From Bacteroidota bacterium (GTDB taxonomy: Bacteria; Bacteroidota; Bacteroidia; Sphingobacteriales; Sphingobacteriaceae): 48,912 bases of DNA. Shown here piece after piece: positions 25,159-34,195 of this stretch. How positions within the stretch are numbered: the first letter of the stretch is position 1; the number at the start of each line of letters is the position of its first letter. Location: assembly GCA_026224775.1 (NCBI GenBank), contig JAMFRP010000045.1:1-48912 (forward strand). Direction: 5' to 3'. The notes under the pieces are model-generated. The model worked only from the letters and a program-made list of their open reading frames with translations, had not been told where the DNA came from and ran no database searches. Made by a program: the position numbers and the translations under genes.

Positions 25159-26640
25159 ATGAATTTTAAAAAATTACTAATTTATTCAGGTCTTATTTTG
25201 GCAATAGCCGGATGTAAAAAAGATAACACCGTAAACAATACAGGCGGAAGCACTGGCACTACAGGTAGTACCGGAAGCACAGGCGCTACGGGTTCAACAG
25301 GGAGCACAGGCCCCACTCAACCGGTACCTTATGTTATTACAGAAACTTTTGAAGAAGCAACAAGCGCTACTAAAGCTGCTTACGCTGATGCCAATGTAGC
25401 TTTAGGAACAGGATCATGGGATTTTAATGATGCTTTGATTGGTACCACTGCTTCTGACGTAAAAGACGGAAATGTTTCTGTTAGATTACGTACAGGCGAC
25501 TTAGGTATGAATTTTGACATTAGCGGATTAACGCAAATAAGCATTAAACACGCCGAATATGGTAAAGATGGAAGCTCGACCTGGCAGTTAATGCAATCAA
25601 CTGATGGTGGTACTATTTATACGCAAACAGGATCTATTATTACTGAAAGCAGCACTACTTTAGTAACCGATTCATTTAAAGTATCTGTTACCGGTAAAGT
25701 AAGGTTTAAAATTATAAAAACCGGTACAACCCGTATTAACATTGATGATATTACCTTTAAAGGAACCGGAAATTCAGGTGTAACCATTGTTGCGCCACCA
25801 ACCACCGGCCCTGATACTTCTGCATCTACAACAGCATCAACTCCAAGGGGTGTGGTTGTAGGTTCTGATGCTCCGCCTGAAACCGGCGATAACAGCAACC
25901 TTTTATTTGGTAATCCAACTTCAGCTGCAGCATCTTTAGCTATGGGCGATAATTATTTAATTGATCAGGGCTATTATGTTGAATCATACAACAGCACTAA
26001 AGGCGAACCAAATTGGGTAAGCTGGCACTTAGATGCTACTAACATTACACAATCAACGGGCCGTCAAAATGATTTTGCAGCTTTCAACGGTTTACCAACC
26101 GGATTTTTTGAAGTGCAAAGTACTGCTTATAGTGGTTCAGGTTTTGACAGAGGCCACAATTGCCCCTCAGCTGACAGGACAAGCTCGACCAATGCAAACG
26201 ATGCTACTTTTTTAATGACCAACATGATCCCCCAGGCACCTCAAAATAACGAGTCGACCTGGACTAATCTTGAAAATTATTTACGCGACCAGGTAACTGC
26301 CGGTAACGAAGTTTACATTATAATGGGTAGCTATGGTACAGGCGGTACAGGATCTGTAGGTACTGCTAATACTGTTGATGCCGGGCATGTAAATGTACCT
26401 AGTAATGTTTGGAAAGTTGCTGTAATTATCCCTGTTGGTAATAGTGATTTAAGCCGTGTAACAACTACTACCAGGGTTATAGCAGTTAATACACCAAATA
26501 TCAACACCATCAATTCCGACTGGACACAATATATAACTACTGTTAGCGCTATTGAAACAGCATCAGGTGTAAGTTTATTAACAGCTTTACCAAGTAATGT
26601 TAGAACAGCCTTAGAAGCTGAAAAAGATTCAGGGATATAA
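25159..26640 (+). CDS. Lipoprotein DNA/RNA non-specific endonuclease (NUC1 family)
   Basis: This 493-residue protein has lipobox AIAGC (Cys19), so it is anchored in the envelope. Residues 28-58 are a Gly-Ser-Thr repeat linker (GSTGSTGATGSTGSTGP). Residues 65-205 form a beta-rich domain of unknown role. The beta-beta-alpha-metal nuclease domain contains FDRGHNCPSADRT with Asp330-Arg-Gly-His333, the catalytic histidine, and NMIPQAPQNNESTW with the metal-binding Asn. It probably digests external nucleic acid. A strong terminator follows. Confidence 0.92.
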   Translation: MNFKKLLIYSGLILAIAGCKKDNTVNNTGGSTGTTGSTGSTGATGSTGSTGPTQPVPYVITETFEEATSATKAAYADANVALGTGSWDFNDALIGTTASDVKDGNVSVRLRTGDLGMNFDISGLTQISIKHAEYGKDGSSTWQLMQSTDGGTIYTQTGSIITESSTTLVTDSFKVSVTGKVRFKIIKTGTTRINIDDITFKGTGNSGVTIVAPPTTGPDTSASTTASTPRGVVVGSDAPPETGDNSNLLFGNPTSAAASLAMGDNYLIDQGYYVESYNSTKGEPNWVSWHLDATNITQSTGRQNDFAAFNGLPTGFFEVQSTAYSGSGFDRGHNCPSADRTSSTNANDATFLMTNMIPQAPQNNESTWTNLENYLRDQVTAGNEVYIIMGSYGTGGTGSVGTANTVDAGHVNVPSNVWKVAVIIPVGNSDLSRVTTTTRVIAVNTPNINTINSDWTQYITTVSAIETASGVSLLTALPSNVRTALEAEKDSGI

Positions 26641-26649
26641 TTACTAGAT

Positions 26650-26690
26650 AAAAAAAGGGGGTGTCACGCTTATTGTGACCCCCTTTTTTT
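26650..26690 (+). terminator. Intrinsic terminator after the nuclease gene
   Basis: The arms AAAAAAAGGGGGTGTCAC and GTGACCCCCTTTTTTT form a GC-rich stem with a seven-base loop (GCTTATT) and a T-run, ten bases after the stop codon. Confidence 0.9.
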
Positions 26691-26744
26691 AGTTACTATT
26701 CTATTATAAACCTAATCTGATAGGCTTACATACTTTTCTAATTG

Positions 26745-26822
26745 TCATTGCGAGGAACGAAGCAATCGCGAATAAGTAAAGCAGCTCTGTATAGCATGCG
26801 ATTGCTTCGTTCCTCGCAATGA
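26745..26822. repeat. Inverted-repeat element, 25-bp perfect arms
   Basis: Arms 26745-26769 and 26798-26822 are perfectly complementary (left arm begins TCATTGCGAGGAACGAAGCA) around a 28-base loop. The same family occurs at 43129-43240. Such CATTGCGAGG..CGAAGCAATC palindromes are dispersed repeats found in many Bacteroidota and other genomes. The right arm ends nine bases before the nadA stop. Confidence 0.88.
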
Positions 26823-26831
26823 AAATCTCTT

Positions 26832-27824
26832 TTATAACCCTAATTGTGCTGAAATTTCCAGCATCCTTTCAATGGGTTTTACAGCTCTTTCAATTATATG
26901 CTGTGGGACTTCTATCTCCGGTGATTCATTTTTTAAACACAGGTATAGTTTTTCCAAAGTATTACGCTTCATATGCGGGCAATCATTACAGGCACAGCTG
27001 TTATTAGGCGGTGCTGGGATAAATACCTTATCAGTATTATCCTTCTGCATCTGGTGTAAAATACCTGCTTCTGTGGCTACAATAAATTCCTTCGCAGGGT
27101 TGTTAGTAGCATATTTCAATATCCCGGTTGTTGATCCTACATAATCAGCCATTTGCAAAATAACTTCCTCGCACTCAGGATGAGCTAATAGTTTTGCATT
27201 TGGATAGCGCTCTTTCAGTTTGGTAATTTTCTCTCTCGAAAATATCTCATGAACCATACAGGCACCATTCCACAAAACCAAATCTCTGCCTGTTTTTTTA
27301 GCCACATAAGCACCCAAATTTTTATCAGGGCCAAATATTATTTTTTGGTCTGCGGGTAAGCTTTCCACAATTTGTACCGCATTGCTCGAGGTACAAACAA
27401 TATCAGTCATAGCCTTCAGTTCAGCTGTACAATTCACATAAGTTATTACCAGGTGATCAGGGTAATTCTCTTTAAATTTCCTGAACAAATGAGGTGGGCA
27501 ACTATCTGCTAATGAACATCCTGCCTTTAAATCTGGTAATAAGACTTTCTTGTTTGGTGATAATATCTTTGCTGTTTCGGCCATGAAGTGTACACCGGCA
27601 AATACAATAATGTCGGCGTCTGTTTTTGCGGCTTGTTGCGATAATCCGAGGCTATCTCCAATATAATCCGCGATATCCTGAATATCGCCTTCCTGGTAGT
27701 AGTGAGCAAGTATGACAGCATTTTTTTCTTTTTTAAGTTTTTCAATTTCAACAAAAAGGTCAAGTGTTGGGTCGATATATTCATCAACAAAACCTTTCAA
27801 ATTTATTTCCTCTAAGGTATCCAT
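26832..27824 (-). CDS. nadA: Quinolinate synthase
   Basis: NadA condenses iminoaspartate from NadB with dihydroxyacetone phosphate to quinolinate in de novo NAD synthesis. The 330 residues contain AHYYQEGDIQDIADYIGDSL, the three-domain fold, and cluster cysteines in LKAGCSLADSCP, IVCTSSNA and CACNDCPHM for the oxygen-sensitive [4Fe-4S] cluster. ATG 27824 gives MDTLEEI; an upstream TTG at 27836 is less likely. It is divergent from nadB, its pathway partner, across a 408-base spacer. Confidence 0.96.
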   Translation of the reverse strand: MDTLEEINLKGFVDEYIDPTLDLFVEIEKLKKEKNAVILAHYYQEGDIQDIADYIGDSLGLSQQAAKTDADIIVFAGVHFMAETAKILSPNKKVLLPDLKAGCSLADSCPPHLFRKFKENYPDHLVITYVNCTAELKAMTDIVCTSSNAVQIVESLPADQKIIFGPDKNLGAYVAKKTGRDLVLWNGACMVHEIFSREKITKLKERYPNAKLLAHPECEEVILQMADYVGSTTGILKYATNNPAKEFIVATEAGILHQMQKDNTDKVFIPAPPNNSCACNDCPHMKRNTLEKLYLCLKNESPEIEVPQHIIERAVKPIERMLEISAQLGL

Positions 27825-28232
27825 TCCACAAATCAATTAATAATAATTAGTTTATATATATATAAAGAAACAGTTGTTATTAAGGTGTTAGTTATGTTAA
27901 AAAGTTGTTGAACTATTTAGGCTAAAAGTTGTTTTTAATATTTTATCAACACTATTTTAAAAGTTATTAATTTATATAGAGTTGATTTATAATAGCATGT
28001 CAGTAACAACTAATTTTATCAAAGTTATATTGTTAATATTTTGTGAGCTAATTAAATGTTAGTTACTGCGAATATTGATCTCATAAGTAACTTAAAGTTT
28101 AACCCATTTTGTCATTAAATAGCAACTTATCAACGTTCTGTTTATTTATTAAATATTTACTTACACAAAATTAACATCTTTAGTGCCTATTACTAACATA
28201 AGCACTAATTTTACACATATTATAGCACATAT
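27825..28232. promoter_or_regulatory. AT-rich divergent nadA/nadB control region
   Basis: This 408-base spacer has no coding frame. It carries repeated GTTAGTTA-like words (27888, 28060), an inverted pair TTAGTGC (28180-28186) and GCACTAA (28202-28208) shortly before nadB, and two 9-mers close to a DnaA box, TTATCAACA (27943) and TTATCAACG (28127). The spacer must hold both promoters. An operator for a NAD-pathway repressor is plausible but no known site is recognised. Confidence 0.5.
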
Positions 28233-29825
28233 ATGACCAGAACAGTGGATTTCCTAGTTGTAGGATCAGGCATTGCAGGATTGAGTTTTGCACTAAAGGC
28301 TGCAAAACATGGTAAGGTTCTGATAGTTACCAAGTCAAATGAAGATGAATCTAACACTAAGTATGCCCAGGGAGGTGTTGCGGTGGTTGTGGATAAAAAA
28401 GAAGATTCCTTTGAAAAACACATAAATGATACCTTAATTTCAGGGGATGGCCTTTGTGATAAGGAGGCTGTGGAAATCGTAATTGAAGAGGGTCCGGAAA
28501 GGATTAGAGAAATTATTGATTACGGAACTAATTTTGACAAAACAAATGAAGGTTTTTATGACCTGGCAAAAGAGGGTGGTCATTCAGAATTCCGTGTATT
28601 ACATTATAAGGATATAACCGGTTTTGAGATTGAAAGATCGTTATTAGAGCAGATACATAAGAATCCTAATATTGAAATACTAACGCATTACTTCGCTGTT
28701 GATTTGATTACCCAACACCATTTAGGTGATTATGTAAATAAGTCGAGCGATGATATAATATGCTATGGTATTTATGCTTTAGATACACATACTAATACTG
28801 TTGATAAGATATTATCTAAGGTTACTGTAATGGCATCCGGCGGTGCAGGTCATATCTATTCAATTACTACTAATCCGACTATAGCAACCGGTGATGGTAT
28901 AGCGATGGTTTATCGTGCTAAAGGAAAAGTTAGGAATATGGAATTTATCCAATTCCATCCAACGGCTTTATATAATCCTGGTGAATATCCATCGTTTTTA
29001 ATATCAGAAGCAGTTCGTGGTTTTGGAGGTGTTTTGAAAAGAACTAATGGTGAAGAATTTATGCAGGAGTATGATCCGCGTAAATCATTAGCACCACGAG
29101 ATATTGTTGCTCGTGCCATTGATGCCGAGATTAAAAAATCGGGTGAAGATTATGTTTATTTAGATATTCGTCATCGTAATAAAAAAGATATACTGGCGCA
29201 TTTCCCCAATATATATGCGAAGTGCTTAGAGATAGGTATTGACATGACTAAGGATATGATCCCAGTGGCTCCTGCTTGTCATTATATGTGTGGTGGTGTA
29301 ATGGTTGATCATGTTGGTAAATCATCCATACATCGTTTGTATGCTTGTGGAGAGTGTTCCTCAACAGGTTTACATGGTGCAAATCGTTTAGCATCAAATT
29401 CATTATTAGAGGCTTTAGTATTCGCGCATCGTATTTATGAACATGCTATAGGTCAGTTTGAAAAGAATGTATTACCTGAAAACATACCTGATTGGAATGA
29501 GCATGGTGTTCAATTATCGAACGAAGATATATTGGTAACACATAATGTTCGTGAAATGCAAAAACTGATGAATGATTATGTGGGTATTGTTCGTTCTGAT
29601 TTTAGGTTGGAAAGGGCAATGCGCAGGTTAGGTTTATTATACGAGGAAACAGAATCATTTTATAAGAAAACTAAATTATCAGTAAAGCTTTGTGAGCTGC
29701 GTAACCTGATCCAGGTATCATATATTGTAGTAAAATCGGCAATGTTACGTAAGGAAAGCAGGGGATTACATTATACTACTGATTATCCTGTACATGCTGA
29801 GGTAATAGAAGATACCGTATTTTAA
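28233..29825 (+). CDS. nadB: L-aspartate oxidase
   Basis: A 530-residue flavoenzyme that oxidises aspartate to iminoaspartate, the first step of NAD synthesis. The FAD-binding motif VVGSGIAGLSFALKAA is at residues 10-25; TKYAQGGVAVV, EFIQFHPTALY, FLISEAVRGFGGVL and HYMCGGVMVD are succinate dehydrogenase/fumarate reductase flavoprotein family signatures. The C-terminal helical domain (MQKLMNDYVGIVRSD) is complete. It works with the divergent nadA product. A tRNA gene starts seven bases after its stop on the other strand. Confidence 0.96.
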   Translation: MTRTVDFLVVGSGIAGLSFALKAAKHGKVLIVTKSNEDESNTKYAQGGVAVVVDKKEDSFEKHINDTLISGDGLCDKEAVEIVIEEGPERIREIIDYGTNFDKTNEGFYDLAKEGGHSEFRVLHYKDITGFEIERSLLEQIHKNPNIEILTHYFAVDLITQHHLGDYVNKSSDDIICYGIYALDTHTNTVDKILSKVTVMASGGAGHIYSITTNPTIATGDGIAMVYRAKGKVRNMEFIQFHPTALYNPGEYPSFLISEAVRGFGGVLKRTNGEEFMQEYDPRKSLAPRDIVARAIDAEIKKSGEDYVYLDIRHRNKKDILAHFPNIYAKCLEIGIDMTKDMIPVAPACHYMCGGVMVDHVGKSSIHRLYACGECSSTGLHGANRLASNSLLEALVFAHRIYEHAIGQFEKNVLPENIPDWNEHGVQLSNEDILVTHNVREMQKLMNDYVGIVRSDFRLERAMRRLGLLYEETESFYKKTKLSVKLCELRNLIQVSYIVVKSAMLRKESRGLHYTTDYPVHAEVIEDTVF

Positions 29826-29831
29826 TTAAGA

Positions 29832-29903
29832 GCGGAAAACGAGGTTCGAACTCGCGACCTTCAGTTTGGGAAACTGATGCTCTACCAGCTGAGCTATTTC
29901 CGC
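29832..29903 (-). tRNA. tRNA-Gly (anticodon CCC)
   Basis: The minus strand folds into a full cloverleaf: acceptor GCGGAAA/TTTCCGC, D arm GCTC..GAGC, anticodon stem TCAGT/ACTGA with loop TTCCCAA, and T arm GCGAG-TTCGAAC-CTCGT with one G-U pair. The anticodon CCC reads GGG glycine codons. CCA is not encoded. It lies tail-to-tail with nadB. Confidence 0.95.
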
Positions 29904-29987
29904 TTATTCTGTCAAAAGTATAAATTTAAAGTATAAGAATATAATTAATCACTCAATCGCAATTCACTCATTCACTAAATAATTAAG

Positions 29988-30500
29988 ATGCCACTCATTC
30001 TACCAGTAAAAGATAAAAGCCCTGTTTGGGGATCTGATTGTTACATTGCTGAAAATGCCACTATTGTTGGTGATGTTATAATGGGCGATAATTGTTCTGT
30101 TTGGTTTAACGCTGTTATACGTGGTGATGTAAACTATATTAAAATAGGCAATAATACCAATATACAAGACGGTGCGGTGATACACTGCACTTATCTGCAC
30201 GCAGGTACTGATATAGGTAACAATGTTTCTATAGGCCATAACGCCCTTGTACACGGCTGTATTTTGCATGATAACGTATTAGTAGGCATGGGCGCAATTG
30301 TAATGGATTACGCCGTTGTTGAGCCTTTTGTTATCATAGCAGCGGGTGCTATAGTCCTTGAGAAATCCGTTTGCGAATCAGGTTATCTGTATGCCGGTAT
30401 CCCCGCAAAAAAGATAAAACCAATTACCGGTGAACAACGTGAAATGCTTAAACGCCTGCCTAATAATTACATTATGTATTCAAGTTGGTTTAAAGAATAG
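29988..30500 (+). CDS. Gamma-carbonic anhydrase-like hexapeptide-repeat protein
   Basis: This 170-residue protein forms a left-handed beta-helix of hexapeptide repeats (IVGDVIMGDNCSVWFNAVIR, INIGNNTNIQDGAVIH-type turns). Zinc-binding histidines are visible in AVIHCTYLHAGTDIG and IGHNALVHGC, as in CamH/YrdA-type gamma carbonic anhydrases. It may hydrate CO2 or have a related metal-dependent role; many members show no measured activity. It has its own short upstream spacer after the tRNA. Confidence 0.88.
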   Translation: MPLILPVKDKSPVWGSDCYIAENATIVGDVIMGDNCSVWFNAVIRGDVNYIKIGNNTNIQDGAVIHCTYLHAGTDIGNNVSIGHNALVHGCILHDNVLVGMGAIVMDYAVVEPFVIIAAGAIVLEKSVCESGYLYAGIPAKKIKPITGEQREMLKRLPNNYIMYSSWFKE

Positions 30501-30519
30501 GTATTAGGAAAAACAGATA

Positions 30520-32163
30520 CTAAGGCAATAACTGTTCTTTTGGTATATCCAGCTTTTCTTCCGCATCCCAGTTTGGCCTTAGGGTGATCTGTACCGGGTC
30601 AACCCATATGTTTTCAGGGTATCTTTTTTCTTTCACATTTCCGCTATCCCACTTGCCGTTGTGGTTATCATCATAAACCACTTTAAATGAATATTTACCC
30701 GTCAGGAAATTTTTATAAACGATAGATGCATTCTTAGTTACTTTATCTGTTCGTATAATATGATCAGCATCCTGGTAAACCTCAACAAGATATTGTTTTG
30801 AAGTATCGGGCACAGTAACTTTTAGGGTTAGTGTACTATAATTTTCAATTTTATCAACCAAAAATGGTTTCTGATACTTCTTGTTTTTATCGCCATTAAC
30901 AAAAGTAAAGGCACCGTCATCTGCAACAAGTATATATCTGGAATCTTCCTTCCATTTATATTTTATGATATAGCGCTTAAGGTTGGTTGTATCCTTAATG
31001 ATATTTAGGTTATTTACAGAAACAGAGTCTTCATATAAAGTTATCTGCGAGGGATCATATGAAGCAATAGGATATGAAGCTATGATCATCAAATCCGATG
31101 TCGGTTTTAGTTTATTAGTATTGTTTAAATTTAATCTAAAAGTGTAATTCTTTGTGAAACTTTCCTTTCGTCCTTTTAATAGTGAGGCGCTATCTAAGGG
31201 TTTATTGCCATCAAAAAATGCAACCCTGATGGAATCGAAATCCATGTTTTTCATGTAGATGTTCGCTGTATCTTTTGTTGGCGAAAATTCTACTATCTTT
31301 TGATCATCCAATGCGGCTGGATAAATAATTTTTACTGAAGGGTTATCCAATCGTTTATTGAAAACAAAAAACAATTTGCCGTCCTGATCAAATTTCCTTA
31401 CTGCTAAATGGAATTTAGCGGGTTCTTGTTTAAACAAATATAATTGTATGCCCGATGTATCGGCGTATAAATGTACCGGCTTTTTTTGAAAAGCAATTAA
31501 TTCATCATCTTTATTATAAATCCTGTCAGGTGTTTTTTCTTCGAGCGCATATATGTGGTAATCGCCATCATGCAAATTGTTTAATGAGAAATTACCGGCG
31601 GTATCGGTAGTAGCATAGATAGACGGTTTTTTCTTTCCAAAATACGCCGAATCCTTTTCAATCGGGAAAAGCATTACGGTCACATCCTTTTCCTTTTTTT
31701 GAGTTAAGGTATTGGTAACAGATCCGGATACACTTAATGAATCGATATGTGGGCCAGTAGAAAAAACGTAAGTAAAGTTCTTTAAAATATTTCCTTCGTT
31801 TACATCGGCAATCGCTTTACCAAAATTTATAACGTAGGTGGTATTTTTCTGTAGCGTGTCTTTAAGAACAATAACCAGGCTTTTAGATTTAATTTTATAT
31901 TCCGGTGATTTGTCTTGAGCGGGGCTCATCGAAATTTCAGTGTACTGATTCGATAATTTAAAATACTCATCAAAATCAAGCTGGATAATTTTAGCGTTAA
32001 AATTTCGGCTCATGTTTGGTGGCGTCGCTTTCAAAAGTCGGGGAGGGGTAACATCTTTTGGCCCGCCCATCGGCCTTTGGATGTTTGCACAACCCGAAAG
32101 CAGAAAATATAGTGTTATCAAGGATAAAAAAGTGCAGTAAAAAAGCGATTTTTTATTTAACAT
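30520..32163 (-). CDS. Lipoprotein with bacterial Ig-like domain
   Basis: This 547-residue protein has a lipobox (LLSGC, Cys25). Residues 38-135 (DVTPPRLLKATPPNMSRNF, FDEYFKLSNQY, VINFGKAIADVNEGN) form the Ig-like fold annotated as Big_5/SbsA-type. Residues 140-210 look like a carboxypeptidase-regulatory or CnaB-type repeat (DTAGNFSLNNLHDGDYHIYA). The C-terminal part is beta-rich with GKYSFKVVYDDNHNGKWDSG. It is a surface or periplasmic structural protein common in Bacteroidota; its partner is unknown. Confidence 0.85.
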   Translation of the reverse strand: MLNKKSLFYCTFLSLITLYFLLSGCANIQRPMGGPKDVTPPRLLKATPPNMSRNFNAKIIQLDFDEYFKLSNQYTEISMSPAQDKSPEYKIKSKSLVIVLKDTLQKNTTYVINFGKAIADVNEGNILKNFTYVFSTGPHIDSLSVSGSVTNTLTQKKEKDVTVMLFPIEKDSAYFGKKKPSIYATTDTAGNFSLNNLHDGDYHIYALEEKTPDRIYNKDDELIAFQKKPVHLYADTSGIQLYLFKQEPAKFHLAVRKFDQDGKLFFVFNKRLDNPSVKIIYPAALDDQKIVEFSPTKDTANIYMKNMDFDSIRVAFFDGNKPLDSASLLKGRKESFTKNYTFRLNLNNTNKLKPTSDLMIIASYPIASYDPSQITLYEDSVSVNNLNIIKDTTNLKRYIIKYKWKEDSRYILVADDGAFTFVNGDKNKKYQKPFLVDKIENYSTLTLKVTVPDTSKQYLVEVYQDADHIIRTDKVTKNASIVYKNFLTGKYSFKVVYDDNHNGKWDSGNVKEKRYPENIWVDPVQITLRPNWDAEEKLDIPKEQLLP

Positions 32164-32280
32164 AGTTTTTATGAGCTATAAACGATTTTTGCTTTTTGAT
32201 GAAGATTGATATTCGAAATTAAAAATAATCGCTTTAAACCAAAATTTATATAATTGATTAATAATCAACACTTTATATTA

Positions 32281-34143
32281 TTATTTTGACATATGAACCA
32301 TTATAACCGATATATCCGATGGTGAAACGCCAGAAATACGTGATGCCTGGCCTAAAGTACGTGGTTTAATTTTCATCAACTTTTCGCGGGCCTCTTTTGA
32401 AAGCGAACTCAGACTATGATAATTAAATTCTGTATTGATCTCACGGTCCTCCATTTTTTTCATACGATCAACAATATCCAATTCCTTTTCAAAATAACTC
32501 TCGTATTTGATTTTTATTTCAGCCTGCTCAATAGTTTCTTTATCGTAGGTTGATAGTAACTCATCCAATCCACTGTCTGCTTTTCTCAAATCGTTAAAGT
32601 TAACTTGCGGTCTGCTTAATAAAGCGAACAATTTTGCGCCCTGCGATATCGGAGTTGTTTCTAATGATTCCAATAAGGAGTTTACATGCTCGGGATTAAG
32701 CGACTTTGATTTAGTATAAGCGACAATGTCATCCGAGTTTTTAATTTTAGCGTTCACCTTATCTAATCGCGCATCGTTTATTAAACCCAGTTCATGACCA
32801 ATAGGGCTTAACCTTATATCTGCATTATCCTGGCGAAGCAATAATCTATGCTCGGCTCTTGAGGTAAACATCCGGTATGGCTCTTCGGTTCCTTTAGTTA
32901 CCAGGTCATCAATCAATACACCAATATATGATTCTGATCTTTTTAGGATCAACTCATGTTTATCATGTATTTTTTGATGTGCGTTGATACCTGCAATGAA
33001 CCCTTGAGACGCTGCTTCTTCATAACCGGTGGTTCCGTTTATCTGACCTGCAAAATAAAGATTGCTGATTTGTTTGGTTTCTAAAGTCAGATCTAATTGG
33101 GTAGGCGGGAAGTAATCGTACTCAATGGCGTAACCAGGACGGAACATTTTCACTGTCTCAAATCCCGGAATTTGGATCAACGCTTTGTATTGAATATCCT
33201 CAGGCAATGACGTCGAAAATCCATTTACATAGATCTCGCAAGTGTTCCATCCTTCCGGCTCAACAAATATCTGGTGACGATCGCGCTCAGCGAAGCGGTT
33301 TATTTTATCTTCAATAGATGGGCAATATCTTGGACCTAAACCTTTAATTCTACCAGTGAACATTGGCGATTTTTCAAAGCCTTCTTTTAAGGTTTCGTGA
33401 ACTTTGGTATTGGTATAAGTAATCCAGCAACAACGCTGATCATTTGATAGCTCAACATCGGTGTAAGAAAAGCGACCTCTTTCTTCATCGCCCCATTGTT
33501 CTTCCATCAAAGAATAATTCAAACTACGGCCATCCACACGCGGGGGAGTGCCGGTTTTCATCCGGCCCGATTCAAAACCCAATTCTATTAACTGCTCGGT
33601 TATCCCAGTAGCCGCACGTTCTGCAGATCTGCCACCACCAAAGCGTTTTTCGCCAATATGGATAACACCATTAAGGAAAGTACCATTAGTTAATATCACA
33701 GCATCGGCTTCTATCTCTACGCCAATTGATGTACGTACGCCATAAACGGTTCCGTTCTTTACCAATAGTGAGCTTACCATATCCTGCCAGAAATCTACAT
33801 TGGGAGTTCTTTCTAACGCTAAACGCCATTCTTCAGCAAATCGCGCACGATCACTTTGGGCACGAGGGCTCCACATGGCCGGACCTTTCGACTTATTCAG
33901 CATGCGAAATTGCAGGGATGTTTTATCCGTAATGATGCCGGAATATCCACCCATCGCATCAATTTCTCTCACAATTTGTCCTTTGGCAACACCGCCCATG
34001 GCAGGATTACAGCTCATTTGTGCTATGGTTCCCATATTCATGGTAACTAATAAAACAGATGAACCAAGGTTGGCAGCAGCAGCAGCGGCTTCACAGCCAG
34101 CATGCCCGGCACCTACAACTATTACATTATACTTCTTAAACAT
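32281..34143 (-). CDS. mnmG: tRNA uridine-5-carboxymethylaminomethyl modification enzyme MnmG (GidA)
   Basis: MnmG with MnmE modifies the wobble uridine (U34) of several tRNAs. The 620 residues contain the FAD Rossmann motif VVGAGHAGCEAAAAAANLG (9-27), NPAMGGVAKGQIVREIDAMG, GTPPRVDGRS, and the C-terminal domain RTLGQASRISGVSPSDI. Start ATG 34143. mnmG often lies near the replication origin region, and here two parS-like sites are found within 90 bases upstream. Gene mnmE is not in the window. Confidence 0.97.
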   Translation of the reverse strand: MFKKYNVIVVGAGHAGCEAAAAAANLGSSVLLVTMNMGTIAQMSCNPAMGGVAKGQIVREIDAMGGYSGIITDKTSLQFRMLNKSKGPAMWSPRAQSDRARFAEEWRLALERTPNVDFWQDMVSSLLVKNGTVYGVRTSIGVEIEADAVILTNGTFLNGVIHIGEKRFGGGRSAERAATGITEQLIELGFESGRMKTGTPPRVDGRSLNYSLMEEQWGDEERGRFSYTDVELSNDQRCCWITYTNTKVHETLKEGFEKSPMFTGRIKGLGPRYCPSIEDKINRFAERDRHQIFVEPEGWNTCEIYVNGFSTSLPEDIQYKALIQIPGFETVKMFRPGYAIEYDYFPPTQLDLTLETKQISNLYFAGQINGTTGYEEAASQGFIAGINAHQKIHDKHELILKRSESYIGVLIDDLVTKGTEEPYRMFTSRAEHRLLLRQDNADIRLSPIGHELGLINDARLDKVNAKIKNSDDIVAYTKSKSLNPEHVNSLLESLETTPISQGAKLFALLSRPQVNFNDLRKADSGLDELLSTYDKETIEQAEIKIKYESYFEKELDIVDRMKKMEDREINTEFNYHSLSSLSKEAREKLMKIKPRTLGQASRISGVSPSDISVIMVHMSK

Positions 34144-34165
34144 GGCTTAAACCATTAAATTATTT

Positions 34166-34189
34166 AACGCGTTCCACGTGGAACGCGTT
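34166..34189. promoter_or_regulatory. parS-like perfect palindrome
   Basis: A perfect 24-base palindrome with core GCGTTCCACGTGGAACGC. The central 16 bases match the parS form TGTTCCACGTGGAACA at 14 positions. Probable ParB (Spo0J) binding site, 23 bases upstream of the mnmG start codon; it may also influence mnmG transcription. Confidence 0.75.
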
Positions 34190-34195
34190 GCTTTT

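Noticed and set aside
27943..28135. Chromosome origin (oriC) in the nadA-nadB spacer
   Set aside because: There are only two imperfect DnaA-box-like 9-mers and no dnaA, dnaN or box cluster; kept only as a low-interest note.
32281..34143. Opposite-strand frames inside mnmG (for example 33800-34150)
   Set aside because: They are shadows of the long, fully conserved mnmG frame with no independent start or family signal.
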